Of a stretch of 64,000 bases of DNA, positions 43,905-55,689 are shown piece after piece. Numbering within the stretch: the stretch's first letter is position 1; each line of letters starts with the position of its first letter. The notes beneath the pieces are model-generated. The model did no database searches, was not told the origin of the DNA, and worked only from the letters and a program-made list of their open reading frames with translations. The stretch is from Cricetomys ansorgei (taxonomy: Eukaryota > Chordata > Mammalia > Rodentia > Nesomyidae): contig JAMJFZ010003163.1 of the NCBI GenBank assembly GCA_026225945.1, positions 23,375,001 to 23,439,000 on the forward strand, in the 5' to 3' direction. The position numbers and the translations under genes are program-made.

Positions 43905-44028
43905 GGATTGTTTCGAGCGCGTCTTCTCGGTGCCACGGACTGTGTTCAAGTACCGTGGGAATCTCTGCGTCTGCTTCGGGTTTATTTTAAAAGTTGTTCT
44001 CCTCATGGAAAACGTACGTGTGCAGTAT

Positions 44029-44034
44029 AATAAA
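44029..44034 (+). terminator. Slc6a2: Slc6a2 polyadenylation signal AATAAA
   Basis: Canonical hexamer with a TG-rich element 20-35 bp downstream. Cleavage is expected near 44050. This is the first canonical hexamer I see after the stop codon. Confidence 0.7.
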
Positions 44035-44274
44035 GGATATTTCCTGTGCCATGCGTTTGGTTGTGGAGTTCAGAGTGCTTTCCCATGAGTGTAAAAGCAA
44101 TGATACGTTAGGAAAGGTGAGTGGCTTTGTCTCTTTTGGGCCGCCAACTGGTAAAGAAGAGAACTTGGACGCAGTAGACACTTTCACCCAAATGGGTGCT
44201 TGGAGAACCCACGGAAGAGACAGGCGACACAGGAGATTGTTTGACTGCGTGATGTTAACTCCAAGATTGGCAGT

Positions 44275-44395
44275 CCTCTCCTCTCTCCTCCTCTCCCCTC
44301 TCTTTTCCTCTCCTCTTCCACTCTTTCCTCCTCGCCTTTCCCCTCCTTCCCTTCCTCTCCTCTCCCCTTCTCTCTCTCTCTCTCTCTCTCTTTTT
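44275..44395. repeat. CT-rich low-complexity tract
   Basis: Pyrimidine-rich run ending in a perfect (CT)n and a T run just before the adjoining SINE. The open frames on both strands are artefacts. Confidence 0.9.
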
Positions 44396-44512
44396 TTTGC
44401 TTCTTTCCTTCAGTTTTCCACTCTGTGCTTCGGATTTTGGAATCAGTCCCAGGTCCTGGTGCATGCCGAGCACTTGCTCCCCCGCTGAGCTACACCCCTG
44501 GCCCAGCACACA
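44395..44512 (-). mobile_element. ID/B4-like SINE, antisense
   Basis: T run followed by CAGTCCCAGGTCCTGGTGCA, GCCGAGCACTTGC and CTGAGCTACACCCCTGGCCC, the reverse of a tRNA-like ID/B4 head. The T run and CT tract form its tail. Confidence 0.65.
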
Positions 44513-45214
44513 TTTTTGTTTAAATATAAAGTGGATGCCATGAGACAGCGTGTCTGGTGTCTAATTTTGTCCTGTCTGTCGTTCCAAGGCCTGGGTTTCA
44601 GGAGTCAGAGCCTCTGTTGGGTTGAACTGGATACACAATTCAGTGCAGATGTGGATTTTTCTGGGCAGAGCGCTATTCACACTCAGGCTCATGGAGCTCA
44701 CGTTGGCCTTGTTTGGGGAAATTGTAAACTCGATTTTTTTTTTCCTTTTATTGAAAACGATTTTTTTTCTCACATAACATATCTGGATTAACATTTCACC
44801 TCCTTCACTCTTTCCCAGTTCTTTCCCACCTCCCTCCCATCCACAGGCACTCCTTTTCCATCTCTAAGGGATAATAATAAGATAAAACAAAAGACAGGAC
44901 CAAAACCTACACATTGGAATAGGAGAAAACAAGCAAACAGAAGGAAAAGAGCGCAAGAGAAGGCACAAGAACGAGATATACACGCGAGACCCACTCATCC
45001 ACACACTCGTACATGCCATAGTAACATTAACCCGGAGGCTGCAATGTGTATCCAAAGGTCCTGTAGAATAAATAGAGAGGAAGTATGTAAATAAAATACA
45101 GAAAATAAGATGAAAAAGAGCCCAACGAGACATTTTGAGACAAGGAAACTCCAATGATGCTGTTGATCTAGTTTTCTGTCGGCATCGACTGCTGGGCACG
45201 CAGCCTATGCTTAA

Positions 45215-45250
45215 GTGTGTGTGTGTGTGTGTGTGCGTGTGTGTGTGTTT
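45215..45250. repeat. GT dinucleotide microsatellite
   Basis: About 17 GT units with one GC step, inside the L1 remnant region. Confidence 0.92.
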
Positions 45251-45717
45251 TCCCTAGTGAAACTCCATCGGAGAAAACTAAATCATTACTTGCAAGTGGT
45301 TATCAATTAGAGATAGCTTCTGGGTTAGGGATTGGGGCATACATCCACTTCTCCTTTCAGCTCTAGGACCCCATCTGGTGCAGCTCTGTGCAGGACCTGA
45401 AGCACGCTGCTTCAGTCTCTGTGAGTTCATAGGAGTTTCGATGATGTTAGAGGGCCTTGCTCTTTTGATGTCCTCCGTCCCCTCTGGCTCATACACTCTT
45501 TCTGCCTCCTCTCCTGCAGGGTTCCCTGAGCACCGAGGGGAAAGGTTTAATCCCATTCAGGGATGAGTGTTCCAAGGTCTCTCACTCTCTGCATGTTGTC
45601 TGCCTGTGGGTCTCTGCATTTGTCCCCACCTGCTTCAGAAGGAAGCTTCTCTGGTGATGGCTGAGCAAGGCCCTGACCTATGAGTGTAGCAAAATGTCAT
45701 TAGGAGTCATTTTATTT

Positions 45718-45895
45718 CCTCTTCCTTCCTTCCTTCCTTCCTTCCTTCCTTCCTTCCTTCCTTCCTTCCTTCCTTTCTTCCTTCCTTTCTCCTTTCCTTT
45801 CTCCCTTCCTTCTTTCTTTCCTTCCTTCCTTCCTCCCGCCCTTTCTCCCTCCCTCCCTCCCTCCCTTCCTTCCTTCCTTCCTTCCTTCCTTTTTT
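45718..45895. repeat. CTTC tetranucleotide repeat
   Basis: About 170 bp of CTTC/CCTT units with CCCT interruptions near 45835-45865. Long homopurine strand, polymorphic in most rodents. Confidence 0.97.
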
Positions 45896-46609
45896 AGAAC
45901 AGTAGTATTTTGTTTTACCCTTGGACCCTGGACTGTCTAGTCCCAGGTTCTTGGTCATCCCAGCAGTGTCAGATTTGGGTTCCATCTCACGAAGTGGGTC
46001 TTAAGTCAAATCAGATACTGGTTGTTACTCCCACAAGCTTGGTGCCACCATTGCATTAGCATATCTTGCAGGCAGGATATAGCATTTTAGATCAAAGGGT
46101 TTGTGGCTCGGTTGGTGTTTATGTTTCTCCTTTGGCAGCATGCAGAACACCTTCCTGTAGCACCAGCTGGACTTCTCCACGTCCAACGAGTGGTGTAAGT
46201 GTTGTCTTCACTAGGTCTTCCCATCAACCTGTGGAGGGCAACGTATCCTCTCGGCAACAGTCTGAGTTGTTTTGGGGTTCCCATGTGACCCCAATCCCAG
46301 AACTGGAAGCTTCATTTGGTAACAAGAGAAGGCCAGTTGGGGCTCTGTCTCCCCCATTGTGGTTCTGAGTCACCTCACTCAGGATGATTTTTTTTTCCTA
46401 GTTCCACCCATTTACCTGTGAATTTTGTGATTTCATTGTTTCATTTTTAACAGCAGAGTAACACTCCATTTTGTAAATGTATCACATTTTTTAACCATTC
46501 ATCTATTGAAGGACATCTAGATTATTTCCAATTTCTGACTATTGTGAATAGGGCAGCGATGAACATGGTTGAGGATGTGTCTCTAGAATGAGGTGTCTTT
46601 TGGAGATAT

Positions 46610-46664
46610 ATGTATGTATGTATACATATATGCATATGTATGTATATGTTTACACACACACATA

Positions 46665-46696
<32 letters not shown>

Positions 46697-46762
46697 CATA
46701 TACCTCCATATATATACATACATATCTATCTATCTACACACACACACACACACACACACATC
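46610..46762. repeat. TATG/TACA and CA compound microsatellite
   Basis: TATGTA and TACATA units followed by TCTA and a final (CA)n run at 46735-46760. Frames of Tyr/Ile/His repeats over it are artefacts. Confidence 0.95.
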
Positions 46763-48145
46763 CAAGAGTGGTATAGCTGGATCTTGAGGTAGATGGATTT
46801 CCATCTTCCTGAGGACACACCACACTGATTTCCACAGTGGCTGTGCAAGATTGCACTCCCACCAGCAATGTACTCCATATTCTTACTCCATATTCTCCCC
46901 AGCATGAGCTGTCACTTGCTTTATTGACCTTAGCAATTCTGACGGGTGTAAGATGGAATCTCAAAGTCATTTTGAATTGCATTTCCCTGACGACTAAAGA
47001 TGTTGAACATTTCTTCAAGTCTTTCTCAGTCATTTGAGTTCCCTCCTTTGAGAATTCTCTGTTTAGACCTGTACCCCATTTTAAAACTGGGACCCCGCTG
47101 AATTTCACATATTGCATCACATCCAACTCTCCTTGCAATTGCCATTTAACTCCAGCCCATCTCTCTAGCCACTCAATCGTCCAAAGCCCTCTCCCTGGAG
47201 AGGATTCTGTAGCTTTGGGCATATCAAGTGAGCTTCAGAGTCAAATCAAGGTGTATTGGGCACCCAACAAGAGACCTGTAGCTCCACAGCTACAATTACA
47301 GAGCCCTGCTCCTTAAGTTTTGGAACTGGAAGGGGACATGACACAAGCATGTCTGGCTTCGTTTCAAGCCTCAGTTAAGAGAAGGAACTCAGGTCCCCGT
47401 CACACAAGCTGCTGGCTCCCAAGAGGACAGACAGCTAAGGGGCATCAGCACCTTGGACAAGGCCAGAGATGCACCGATGAACAGGTGACTTATGCGTACT
47501 AGTCACTGCTCTGTTTTACAAATACCGACTCATTGAATCTGCTTCAGAGCTTCCACACAGGGAGAGGACAGACGGGGTCCGCGTGGTCAGAGTTACTTTT
47601 CCAATTCGCAAATGGAGAAAATAACTGGCAAGTTGTTGTCACTGGGATTTGGGCCAAGGAGGCGTGGCCCCATTCTGCGTCTCATCATTCACAGTATGAA
47701 CATGAGTTCTCATCTAGTTCCAACATAATCTTCGATTACGAATACATTATATGTGTATATTTAAATAAGGTTATTTACATAGATACGTGTAAGTTGGGTA
47801 CACAGGATATACAATTTGTAAGCTATATGCATTTTAAGTGTCTACAGGGTGTTAGAAAGCTACTAATTTATGTCAGAGAGATCAGCCTGAACCAAGGTCT
47901 CCAACTTCACAGGGAAATGATTATACTGGTTTTCTTGAGTCTCTCCCAATACAGGTTCTGTGATTATTTTTTATTCAGATGGAGATTCTGTCTAGATTCA
48001 TTACCAGAAAGCAAAAAGATCTCTCCCCACCTCTCTCTCAGTACATACTTGTATATAGTATGCATACATACACATTAGGACAGCAAGTGACTATGTATGA
48101 TTGAAATGTGGCTATAGTTTCTCAACAAAGCGAATTTCCTCCATC

Positions 48146-48436
48146 TCTTGTAACACATAGCAGAGGATCAGTGTGGCAGTGTCAACTTGACAGGAATTCA
48201 AAAAGCTTAGGAGACTCACCTCCAGGTGCATCTGTGAGGGAGTGCATAATCTCTAGGCATGCTTGGGCGGGATTAACTTGATTAGGTTAATTGATGTGGA
48301 AAGACTCACCTGTTTTTCAGTAGCTCAGGTTTATTTGTCAGTTTCTTATTCACATACAACGCACTGTGATCACATTCCCCTCCCCCATGGTCTTCTCTTA
48401 CCCCTCTTCCACACCTGTTGATGCCCTGCTTCCTCC
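48146..48436. repeat. Direct repeat copy A (291 bp)
   Basis: By eye, identical to 49327-49650 except that it lacks 33 bp present in copy B; the gap falls between two TACA tetramers, as in a microhomology deletion. The repeat body (GTGTCAACTTGACAGG and following) looks like an older DNA-transposon-like repeat that was later duplicated locally. Confidence 0.93.
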
Positions 48437-48440
48437 AGAT

Positions 48441-49320
48441 CCTGTGGTATGCAGAGAAGCGTTTCTGTAAACAATGTTTCGGGCCAGGTATGTGGCACAG
48501 GTTGCATAACATCCATCAGCTTAAACCAGCAGGGACTCACCTTACACTTTCCAGTGCCCATCTGCCAGTTGCTCACCATATACTGCTCCATAGCATGCCA
48601 TCTCCATCTATAATCCAGCCCAGTCACTTAGTGACAAATCTATCCGTGGAGCCCATGAGCTATGTTAGGACTAGCTTAAATGTGGCTCTGCAAATTTCTG
48701 ACATACCATCTGGTGATACTTCCATCTTCATCCTGTTTTGCAGCTCAGGCTGCCACATCTTATCCACTCTGTTGATGCACTCAATCAAAGGCATCTCCAT
48801 CAGAGTCACCTCTGATTTCACCACAATGCATTCAGATCTGATCTAGGATTCCTAATACACTCGTTGTGCTAGTGCATCACAGGGTAACTTGATGGCCTCT
48901 GACTGATCCTGGAAGTTTACCATGTACCCTGTCCTTAGCTCATCCAGGCTCTTGATGTGCAGTTCCATCTGCTGTAGACAGTACTGTGCCCTTCCTAGTA
49001 CTCCTTCCCTCTATCTCCCTCACCCGAAGTCAAATTCCCTTCCAAGTCCTCCCTTGCTTCCATTTGTCAGGCCTACGTCATCAGGTATCATGAGCCAGAG
49101 GCACATCAAGTCACCGCGATAGGTCCCAGTACACATTATCAACTGATCACTTGGCACAGAATACCCACTTGTCTGATGCTAGCTACTTGCATCTTCAGTA
49201 GTATAGGGACACCCAGTTGAGGCTTGGCACTGGTCTGTCATCGCAGACCCTAGCTGGTCCAGCTGTATCGAGCATTTATATGCACCTTCAATGTATCCCA
49301 AGTGACTACTCTAGCATGTA
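48441..49320 (-). pseudogene. Possible degraded processed pseudogene, parent unknown
   Basis: On the minus strand this stretch gives stretches of protein-like reading (for example around 48690-48830 and 48905-48985) with mixed charged and hydrophobic residues and codon-like composition, broken by stops and frameshifts, and without introns. I cannot name a parent gene. It may simply be unique intergenic DNA. It lies between the two copies of the 291-bp repeat. Confidence 0.25.
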
Positions 49321-49326
49321 CTCTCT

Positions 49327-49650
49327 TCTTGTAACACATAGCAGAGGATCAGTGTGGCAGTGTCAACTTGACAGGAATTCAAAAAGCTTAGGAGACTCAC
49401 CTCCAGGTGCATCTGTGAGGGAGTGCATAATCTCTAGGCATGCTTGGGCGGGATTAACTTGATTAGGTTAATTGATGTGGAAAGACTCACCTGTTTTTCA
49501 GTAGCTCAGGTTTATTTGTCAGTTTCTTATTCACATACACTCATGTTAAATCAATTAGCTTCACCATCTACAACGCACTGTGATCACATTCCCCTCCCCC
49601 ATGGTCTTCTCTTACCCCTCTTCCACACCTGTTGATGCCCTGCTTCCTCC
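49327..49650. repeat. Direct repeat copy B (324 bp)
   Basis: Second copy of the repeat at 48146, starting 1181 bp downstream and in the same orientation. It keeps the 33 bp missing from copy A. Confidence 0.93.
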
Positions 49651-52360
49651 CAGTCCATCCCCTTCCACCCTCATAGCCAGCCGTTGTGTGTTCCTGTGCA
49701 GAGACAGCGTTCTCTAGTAGTCTTTCCTGCCCTCTGGCTCTCACCATCTTCCCGCCCCCTCTTCCACAATGTTTCCTGGGCCTCAGGGTGGGTGAACTAG
49801 GTGTCCCATCCAGGCTGAGCTCTCAGCAGTCCCTTATTTCCCACACTTTGGTACTGAGTCTCTGCTTTGCACATGGAGGTAATAAGGGACCCTTTGCAAA
49901 GCACCAGGGACCGTAAGGCCACGGAAAAGAACCATTATGTTCACCCTACCTGGGCTCAAGTGAGGGGACTCAGGACTCAGGTCTTCCAGGGTAAGGGTAG
50001 ACATACTTGGGGTGCACTTACAGGGAGACCCCTCTGGCTTATTGAGTGAATATATCAGCTTAGTGAAGCATTTCTGCCCTCTCTAGTTCCCCTCTCCTTC
50101 CCTAGCCAGGCAAGGCACTTTGGCAATAAGGGAAGCTGGTTAAAATATTATACAGTCACCAGGTGGCATCAAATACGCTCCTGAGCTAAGCGATGGCTGA
50201 AGGAAGTCTAGCGGAGTCTGGAGTCTTTCTCCTGGAATCTCTTCGGAGCTTATTTGAGTGTAGAAAATCAGCTATTGTCTTATGTAGACACAAAAGATGA
50301 GTTGGTTTCCTACTACTGTGTCTTGGGTGGCATCATTTATTAATTCACTCACTGATGAGAACCCCAGTCCTACTGTGTGTATAAGCACAGGCTAGTGGAT
50401 ACATGAGCAAATAAATCTAATCTTGAAATCCTCAACCTGAGAAGGCCATAAATGACTTACTGGCAAGGAAGTGCTACTGAGTACCTACTGTATACTCATT
50501 TAAATCCATTTCGTGTTTCCTACTGCCTTTAAAGTGAGTCGCGGTTCTCTCTCATCATTTCATCTCCCTCCTCCAACCACAGTTCTCAGACTCCCTGGGA
50601 CCATCCCTGTTCTCCTTCACAGCTCAGAGTTCTCAATAATGACATAGAATGTGATGGCGAGCAATGTTTAAAATGTCTGAGCGACCTGGGCTGTGTCCCA
50701 GTCCCTCCCAGAACACAGGATGACTCTCTGCAGCTAACCCACCACGTCCTGACTTCTCTGTTTATAAAACCAAGTGAAGGCTATTTGCTGCGGTCTCTCA
50801 GATGGCACAATTAGGGTACACATAGACATCTCCAGACAGCTCTCCAGGGGCATTACAGACCCTGTTCACAACAGATTCTAGGTTCTCATTGTCTCTGCAC
50901 CAATGTGTAACAAACCTGCTTCTTGAAACGTATTCGGTAAGCCTTTTGTCCCACTGGACTGGGACAAATCCATAGTTAGGGCAGCGTGACACTAAACTGG
51001 AGACTGGCCTCTGGCACGGAGGCAGCCTTTCAAGACTGATTTCCAGATCTGTGAGATCGATGCTGTCTCCGGATTGATTGAGTCAGAACTGAACTGAATT
51101 GTAGGATACTCAACACTGGGGAACGCCACACGTCTGGTGTTAGCTGTAAGTATGAACACAGAGAGGAAAAACAATCAAGCAAAGGAAAGCTCCTCTGTAG
51201 AGAAATTCTCACCAGAGTTTCCAGAACACTTCCGAGGTTCCCAGAGTAGATTCACCCTGTCTTGAGGCTGAGCAGTTGATCAGCCCCTGAAATTTGAGAT
51301 CTCGTCCATCTGGCCCGTGCATGATTAGAACTGTAGAAGCCGAATGAGGTGAGAAATCATCATGATAGTATCCCTGGTAACGTCAGCACATGCATAATTC
51401 CATGATCAGGAAGTTGCAGGCTGCAGGTTGTGGTCCAGACTCCTACCAGAGAGCATGTGCCGCTGTCAACTGGCCACGAGAGGGCAACAAAGCGCCGTCA
51501 GCTGAGGATGCCTTGGAATTTGCAATCAGAACCTGGCTGGGGTAAGAGATTTTACAAGGCAAGGTTGCTTTGCTCTCAGGAACTCAGCTACGCAGGGAAG
51601 CGGCTAGATTCACATCCAAGCTTTGTCCCCAGGGCCAGCTCGGTGGTTGTGAGGCCTCTGTTGTCACAGAGCTGTGCTTTTAGGAAACCTTCATATTTGT
51701 TTTAACACTATGCTGTTGCTGCCTTAAAATGCACAGCTTCTAAAGTTTTTAATAACAATAATCATGATTGCAACTTTATATTTTGCATGTGGCTGGTCCT
51801 GTCACTTACTGGTGAGTTTCCTTGGGCCTTGTGTTGCCTTTCCTGGGAGGAGAGACACTACTCACTTCTCAACCTTGCTCTGAAGATGACTTGAATTAAT
51901 GTAAACTTTATTTTAGCACTATAAAAAAAATTCACAGCATATACCTACTGTTATTGTAATAGAGATCAAAGGAATGGTAAAAAGCCACCAAAGGATCCAT
52001 CTGGCTGGGCATCTCCAGTTAACCCAGCTAATCCCATTGCTAAGCACTTGCTAGAGGGTGATGAAGAGGACTTTGACTTGGCCTCTGGTCCGAGGATTAT
52101 GGTCTAACAGAACCTCTGGGCATAGCACGGAGTGGGCACAATGAGGTATCCGTGAGGACCCAGTGTGTATCGTTCATGACCTTTGTACAGCTTAGAGAAA
52201 GCTAGGGGATATCATCACGCTCTTCACAGTAGACTCCTTACCTGGGTCTCTAGTGAGACAGAAAGACAGACAAACAACAACAGCCAGACTCCAACATCTA
52301 TTTTTTGTTTTGGTCCACAACAAGGGAATTTAACTATAAATAAATTATATAAATAAACAA
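49651..52360. other. Intergenic, mostly unique DNA
   Basis: I see no gene. Two CTCF-like motifs occur on the + strand: CACCAGGTGGCA at 50157-50168 (moderate) and TGGCCACGAGAGGGCA at 51471-51486 (strong, listed separately). No clear retroelement is recognised in this stretch. Confidence 0.5.
51471..51486 (+). promoter_or_regulatory. CTCF-like motif, plus orientation
   Basis: TGGCCACGAGAGGGCA closely matches the CTCF core TGGCCACNAGAGGGCR. Together with the minus-oriented motif at 41579 it forms a divergent pair about 10 kb apart between Slc6a2 and the carboxylesterase. Confidence 0.6.
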
Positions 52361-52364
52361 ACAG

Positions 52365-52670
52365 GAATGGGCAAGTGGATTAGTGGGTAAAGTGCTCTCT
52401 GCTCAAGCATGAGGCCGTGACTTCGGATCCCAGCACCCACATCTAGCCAGGTGTGCTGACACTGTAACTGTCTCTGCTGCAGATGTGTGTGTGCTGACGG
52501 GCACAGTCCTGGAGCTGCGGGCCAGCCAGTGTACGCAAATTGGTGAGGTCTAGGTTCCATGGGAGACCTTATGTAAAAAAATAAAATAGAGCAGGATAGA
52601 GGAGGACACTAACACCAACCTCACACCTCCACATGTGCAGGCAGAGAAGCCCCACACACCTGTGCGCATA
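52365..52670 (+). mobile_element. tRNA-derived composite SINE (B4-like)
   Basis: A tRNA-like head (GATTAGTGGGTAAAGTGCTC, GATCCCAGCACCCACAT) is joined to a B1-like right half (GGGAGACCTTATGTAAAAAA) and a tail with CCTCCACATGTGCAGGCA. The order fits B4-class composite SINEs. Diverged. Confidence 0.6.
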
Positions 52671-52728
52671 TAAGCGAACACTCTAAGTCCGGGTGTGTCC
52701 CTGGCCCACAAGAATGAGAATCAGGGTG

Positions 52729-53275
52729 TGTAGAGGAACACTTGGAAGAAGCTTTTGTTATTTTGATTCCTTTAAAAACACAAAATGGCATTTCTATTAG
52801 GTTTGCATTCCCACCCCAGGTGTGGTAGATGCTGATGAGCTGGATTTGGAATGCTCGATGCAGGTGGCTGTAATTTGGTTAGGTGCAGTCGTTCTGGCAC
52901 CTGTAGCTTGTTTTGGCGATTGCGTGCCAAATGGGTTTATGGGAACTTTGGCTTAGGTTATAAAAATTCTGAAGCCCCGAGAGTTGGGGTGGGTGCTGGA
53001 TGGAGGTTCGTTGGTTGGTTGTCATGATTACTGTGTTAATTCCTAAAAGAACAAAGGTTGGAGAGATTGAGTTTACAGACTATGAGCTGAGCGTTAGTCT
53101 GACTCACTGTCAGCTAGTCCTCTTTAAGCTTAGGACAGCCTAGAAGAGGCTGTGAAGATTTCTACATTTCTCTCATTCTGCATCAAGGCCACTTGTAAAA
53201 GCAGTGAAGATTTCATTCTATACTTCCTTTCTCTTTCCCTGAATTGAGGGTAAAAGATTGGAGTGAACTGCTACG
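52729..53275 (+). mobile_element. Solo LTR, copy 1
   Basis: Starts TGTAGAGGAACACT and ends CTACG (expected CTACA), flanked by matching GGGTG at 52724-52728 and 53276-53280, a target-site duplication. Contains a TATA-like TTATAAAA near 52960. Clearly related along its length to the LTR at 63060. No internal retroviral region is present. Confidence 0.75.
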
Positions 53276-54434
53276 GGGTGTCGGTGGGGTACGGGCAACG
53301 GCCTATCTTCAAGCTGCCCTGTGGCACTGCTAGGCAGCAAGGTATTGTCTCAGTAATGTCTCAGCTTCTTGGGGGTTTTGGCTTCTTAAGTCATTCTTGC
53401 ATTTTCTTATCTCCAATCTTAAAAACAAACAAACAAACTTCCTTCTTCTTTCCTTCCTTTTTCTGCTTATCTCTATTATGGGTAGTGACTTGGCCCAACT
53501 AGGTGTATTTCTTCCAGTTGGTCAGCATGGATAGAACTTTCAGAGCCCTGGGCCTCTCCGCTGCTCTGAGTGGAGACGTGTGTCGGAGTGTCTGTGTCAC
53601 ACTCTGAAGCCACACAGGGAATGAAGCAGCTGTAAATACGTGGAAGGCCAGGCAGTGGGGGGTGATCAGGAAAGGGTGTCATGTCCCCATGTTGAGGGGT
53701 CGGGCTGAGGTTGACTAGGCAGCATGATTAAAGAATCCAGTGAGGGAGAAGGGAACTCTGTGGCTTGGTGAGCTTTGGCAATGACCTTGAACCAGTGCTC
53801 TCCTTTCTTTGTCTTACAATGTAGCCAGGGCTCCGTGGCCTTCCAGCTTTAGCATGGCAACGGACACTATCAGTTCTCTGTGTAACTCCACGCTTGTGGT
53901 TTCTACACACCAGGGTGTTTCCTCTCTAAGCACCTGTAATGATCATCTACAGGGTCTCACCAGATAGGGCACAGGGCTGCAAGGAGGCCACCTGTGGGAA
54001 GTGACTCCGGGCTGGTGTATAAAGTTCCACCCTCTGTGCACCTCTGAAGGAACAATGTGGGGTCCATGCTACTTCCTATTGGTGCCCAGTGGGAACAGCT
54101 CAGTTTGCACTAGGAAGCCTCTGCCCCACAGTTGCACCCGCACCAGCACCAACTGGTTCCCATCATCGCCTCTTTCCCACTCCTTTCCCAGTGCTTCTGT
54201 AACTACTGCCCTTGCCCCCCATGACTGCACTCAGGACTTAACTGTTGGGGAAACCAAGCCCAATCATTAAGCTGGGTTCTGAGATTCTATTAGCTGGTGT
54301 ATATGCATTGGGACTATAGTATGTTTTTGGTGAACTGACTCGTTGATATTCCATATGCCTCTCCTTTTCCTGTGTAATACGGATGCATGGAATATTAATA
54401 TGAACACTCACTTTCCCTTTCAAGTATCTAGGTT

Positions 54435-54530
54435 TATAGTGTACTTTATAAATATATATGAATATAATATAAATATATATAATATATGTAAATATCTTAC
54501 ATATATGAAAATGTGTGTGTTATATTTACA
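54435..54530. repeat. AT-rich microsatellite
   Basis: ATAT/AATATA repeats with a short GTGT run near 54512. Confidence 0.85.
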
Positions 54531-55320
54531 CTGTATAGAGTTTTCTTACATTCACTGCTGAGGCACAGGGCAGGCTTCTTAATCAGACTCAACAAGGCCA
54601 GAAAGGGAAGGCTTAGGGCTTCTGTGGTTGGGGGTGGGGCCGGGGTGAGTTTATGAGGTTTGCCTCTTACCCTGGCAGCAAGGGAGGAAGTGCTGGGCTT
54701 TCTAATCAGCTTTTCCAGATAAGGATCAAGATGGGGAAGGCAACAGTGGAGGCTTAAAATCTACCAGCAGTCAAAGGTCGGGAAAGTGGAGCAACACTGG
54801 ACTTCTTACAGCACGCAGTCGGGTCCTGCTTTCTAGATCCAGTCTGACAAACCTCCTGATCAATGTGCTCGAGCGTTTTCATGTAATTATTGGCGTGAGT
54901 GGATTACGATCTGTCAACACCACTTTTCTGCGTGTTGATGTGTTGTTCTGTTTTTCCTGTTTTACGACTTGCCTTTTGAGAATTTTTTATTCATTTTGTC
55001 CTCGATATTGGGCTTCTTTAACTAGGCAGTAGTGATCATTACAATGCACGCCTGTGTTTAAGCATGCTGTACTTTCAAATAATACAATACTGTCAGCAGT
55101 TAAGGGAAGGAGACTTCCTTTCGTTTCAGGTAGAATTTTATGGTGAACGTTGAACATGCCAAGAGTTATTCCTGTCTCCCACCTTCATGATCAGAACAGA
55201 AGAGACTCTAATATCTCCGTGTCCACCACCATAATTTTTCAAACATTCATCCCACAACCTTGAGCGAATCATGCTCCAAAACGTGTCCACCATCTTTCTT
55301 TCTCACATCACTCTTAAACG

Positions 55321-55414
55321 GAGCATGCTCAGCATTATGCACCTTAATTGAGCATGCTCAGTGATGGGCATCTTAGTTGAGCATGCTCGGTGATAGGCTT
55401 CTTAGCGTATGCTC
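55321..55414. repeat. 29-bp tandem repeat with GAGCATGCTC palindromes
   Basis: The perfect 10-bp palindrome GAGCATGCTC occurs at 55321, 55350 and 55379 with exact 29-bp spacing; a decayed fourth copy lies at 55405-55414. Spacers are similar (TTAATT/TTAGTT ends). Each palindrome fits the p53-family half-site RRRCWWGYYY. Confidence 0.9.
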
Positions 55415-55689
55415 AATAATGCGCTGTTTGGAAGTGCTCACCTCTAAAGTAATTCCTATATAAGTGTTCATGGGTTCCCTTGAATAAAATCCCCACCTTT
55501 CCTCTGGAGGGCTCTGCTTTGGAAATGACTCCCAGGCTCCCCTCACCTACTGCAGGTGATAAATCTCCATCTGTGAGTTCTAGACTGTGCTTAGTTTTGG
55601 CTTTGCACTCAACCCATAGCATTCAGATATAGTAGCAATTACACCAGGCATAAACCGTGTAATCATAGTTCGCATTCCTAGCTCCCACC

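Larger units (their letters stand above)
40412..44055 (+). other. Slc6a2: Slc6a2 3' UTR (about 3.6 kb)
   Basis: From the stop codon to the first AATAAA that I see, at 44029-44034, followed by a GT-rich downstream segment (TTTGGTTGTGG near 44056-44066). No earlier AATAAA is visible. The tail carries a GT microsatellite (41738-41759), an AU-rich patch near 42145-42175, a CTCF-like motif (41579-41595) and a Pumilio element (43897-43904). The transcript end is inferred. Open frames here, for example 41975-42541, are not supported as genes. Confidence 0.7.
44735..47110 (-). mobile_element. L1 3' region, antisense, with embedded microsatellites
   Basis: T runs at 44737 and 44761 represent the A-rich 3' end in reverse. 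The sequence then follows antisense rodent L1 3'-UTR-type DNA, including TTCCAATTTCTGACTATTGT near 46530 and CCACCAGCAATGTACTCCAT near 46860. The body is interrupted by a CTTC repeat and a TA/CA repeat, so it may represent more than one insertion. No intact L1 reading frame is present. Confidence 0.7.

Noticed and set aside
47533..48078. 181-codon frame in intergenic DNA
   Set aside because: No domain, mixed composition, AT-rich, and close to L1 debris; most likely chance.
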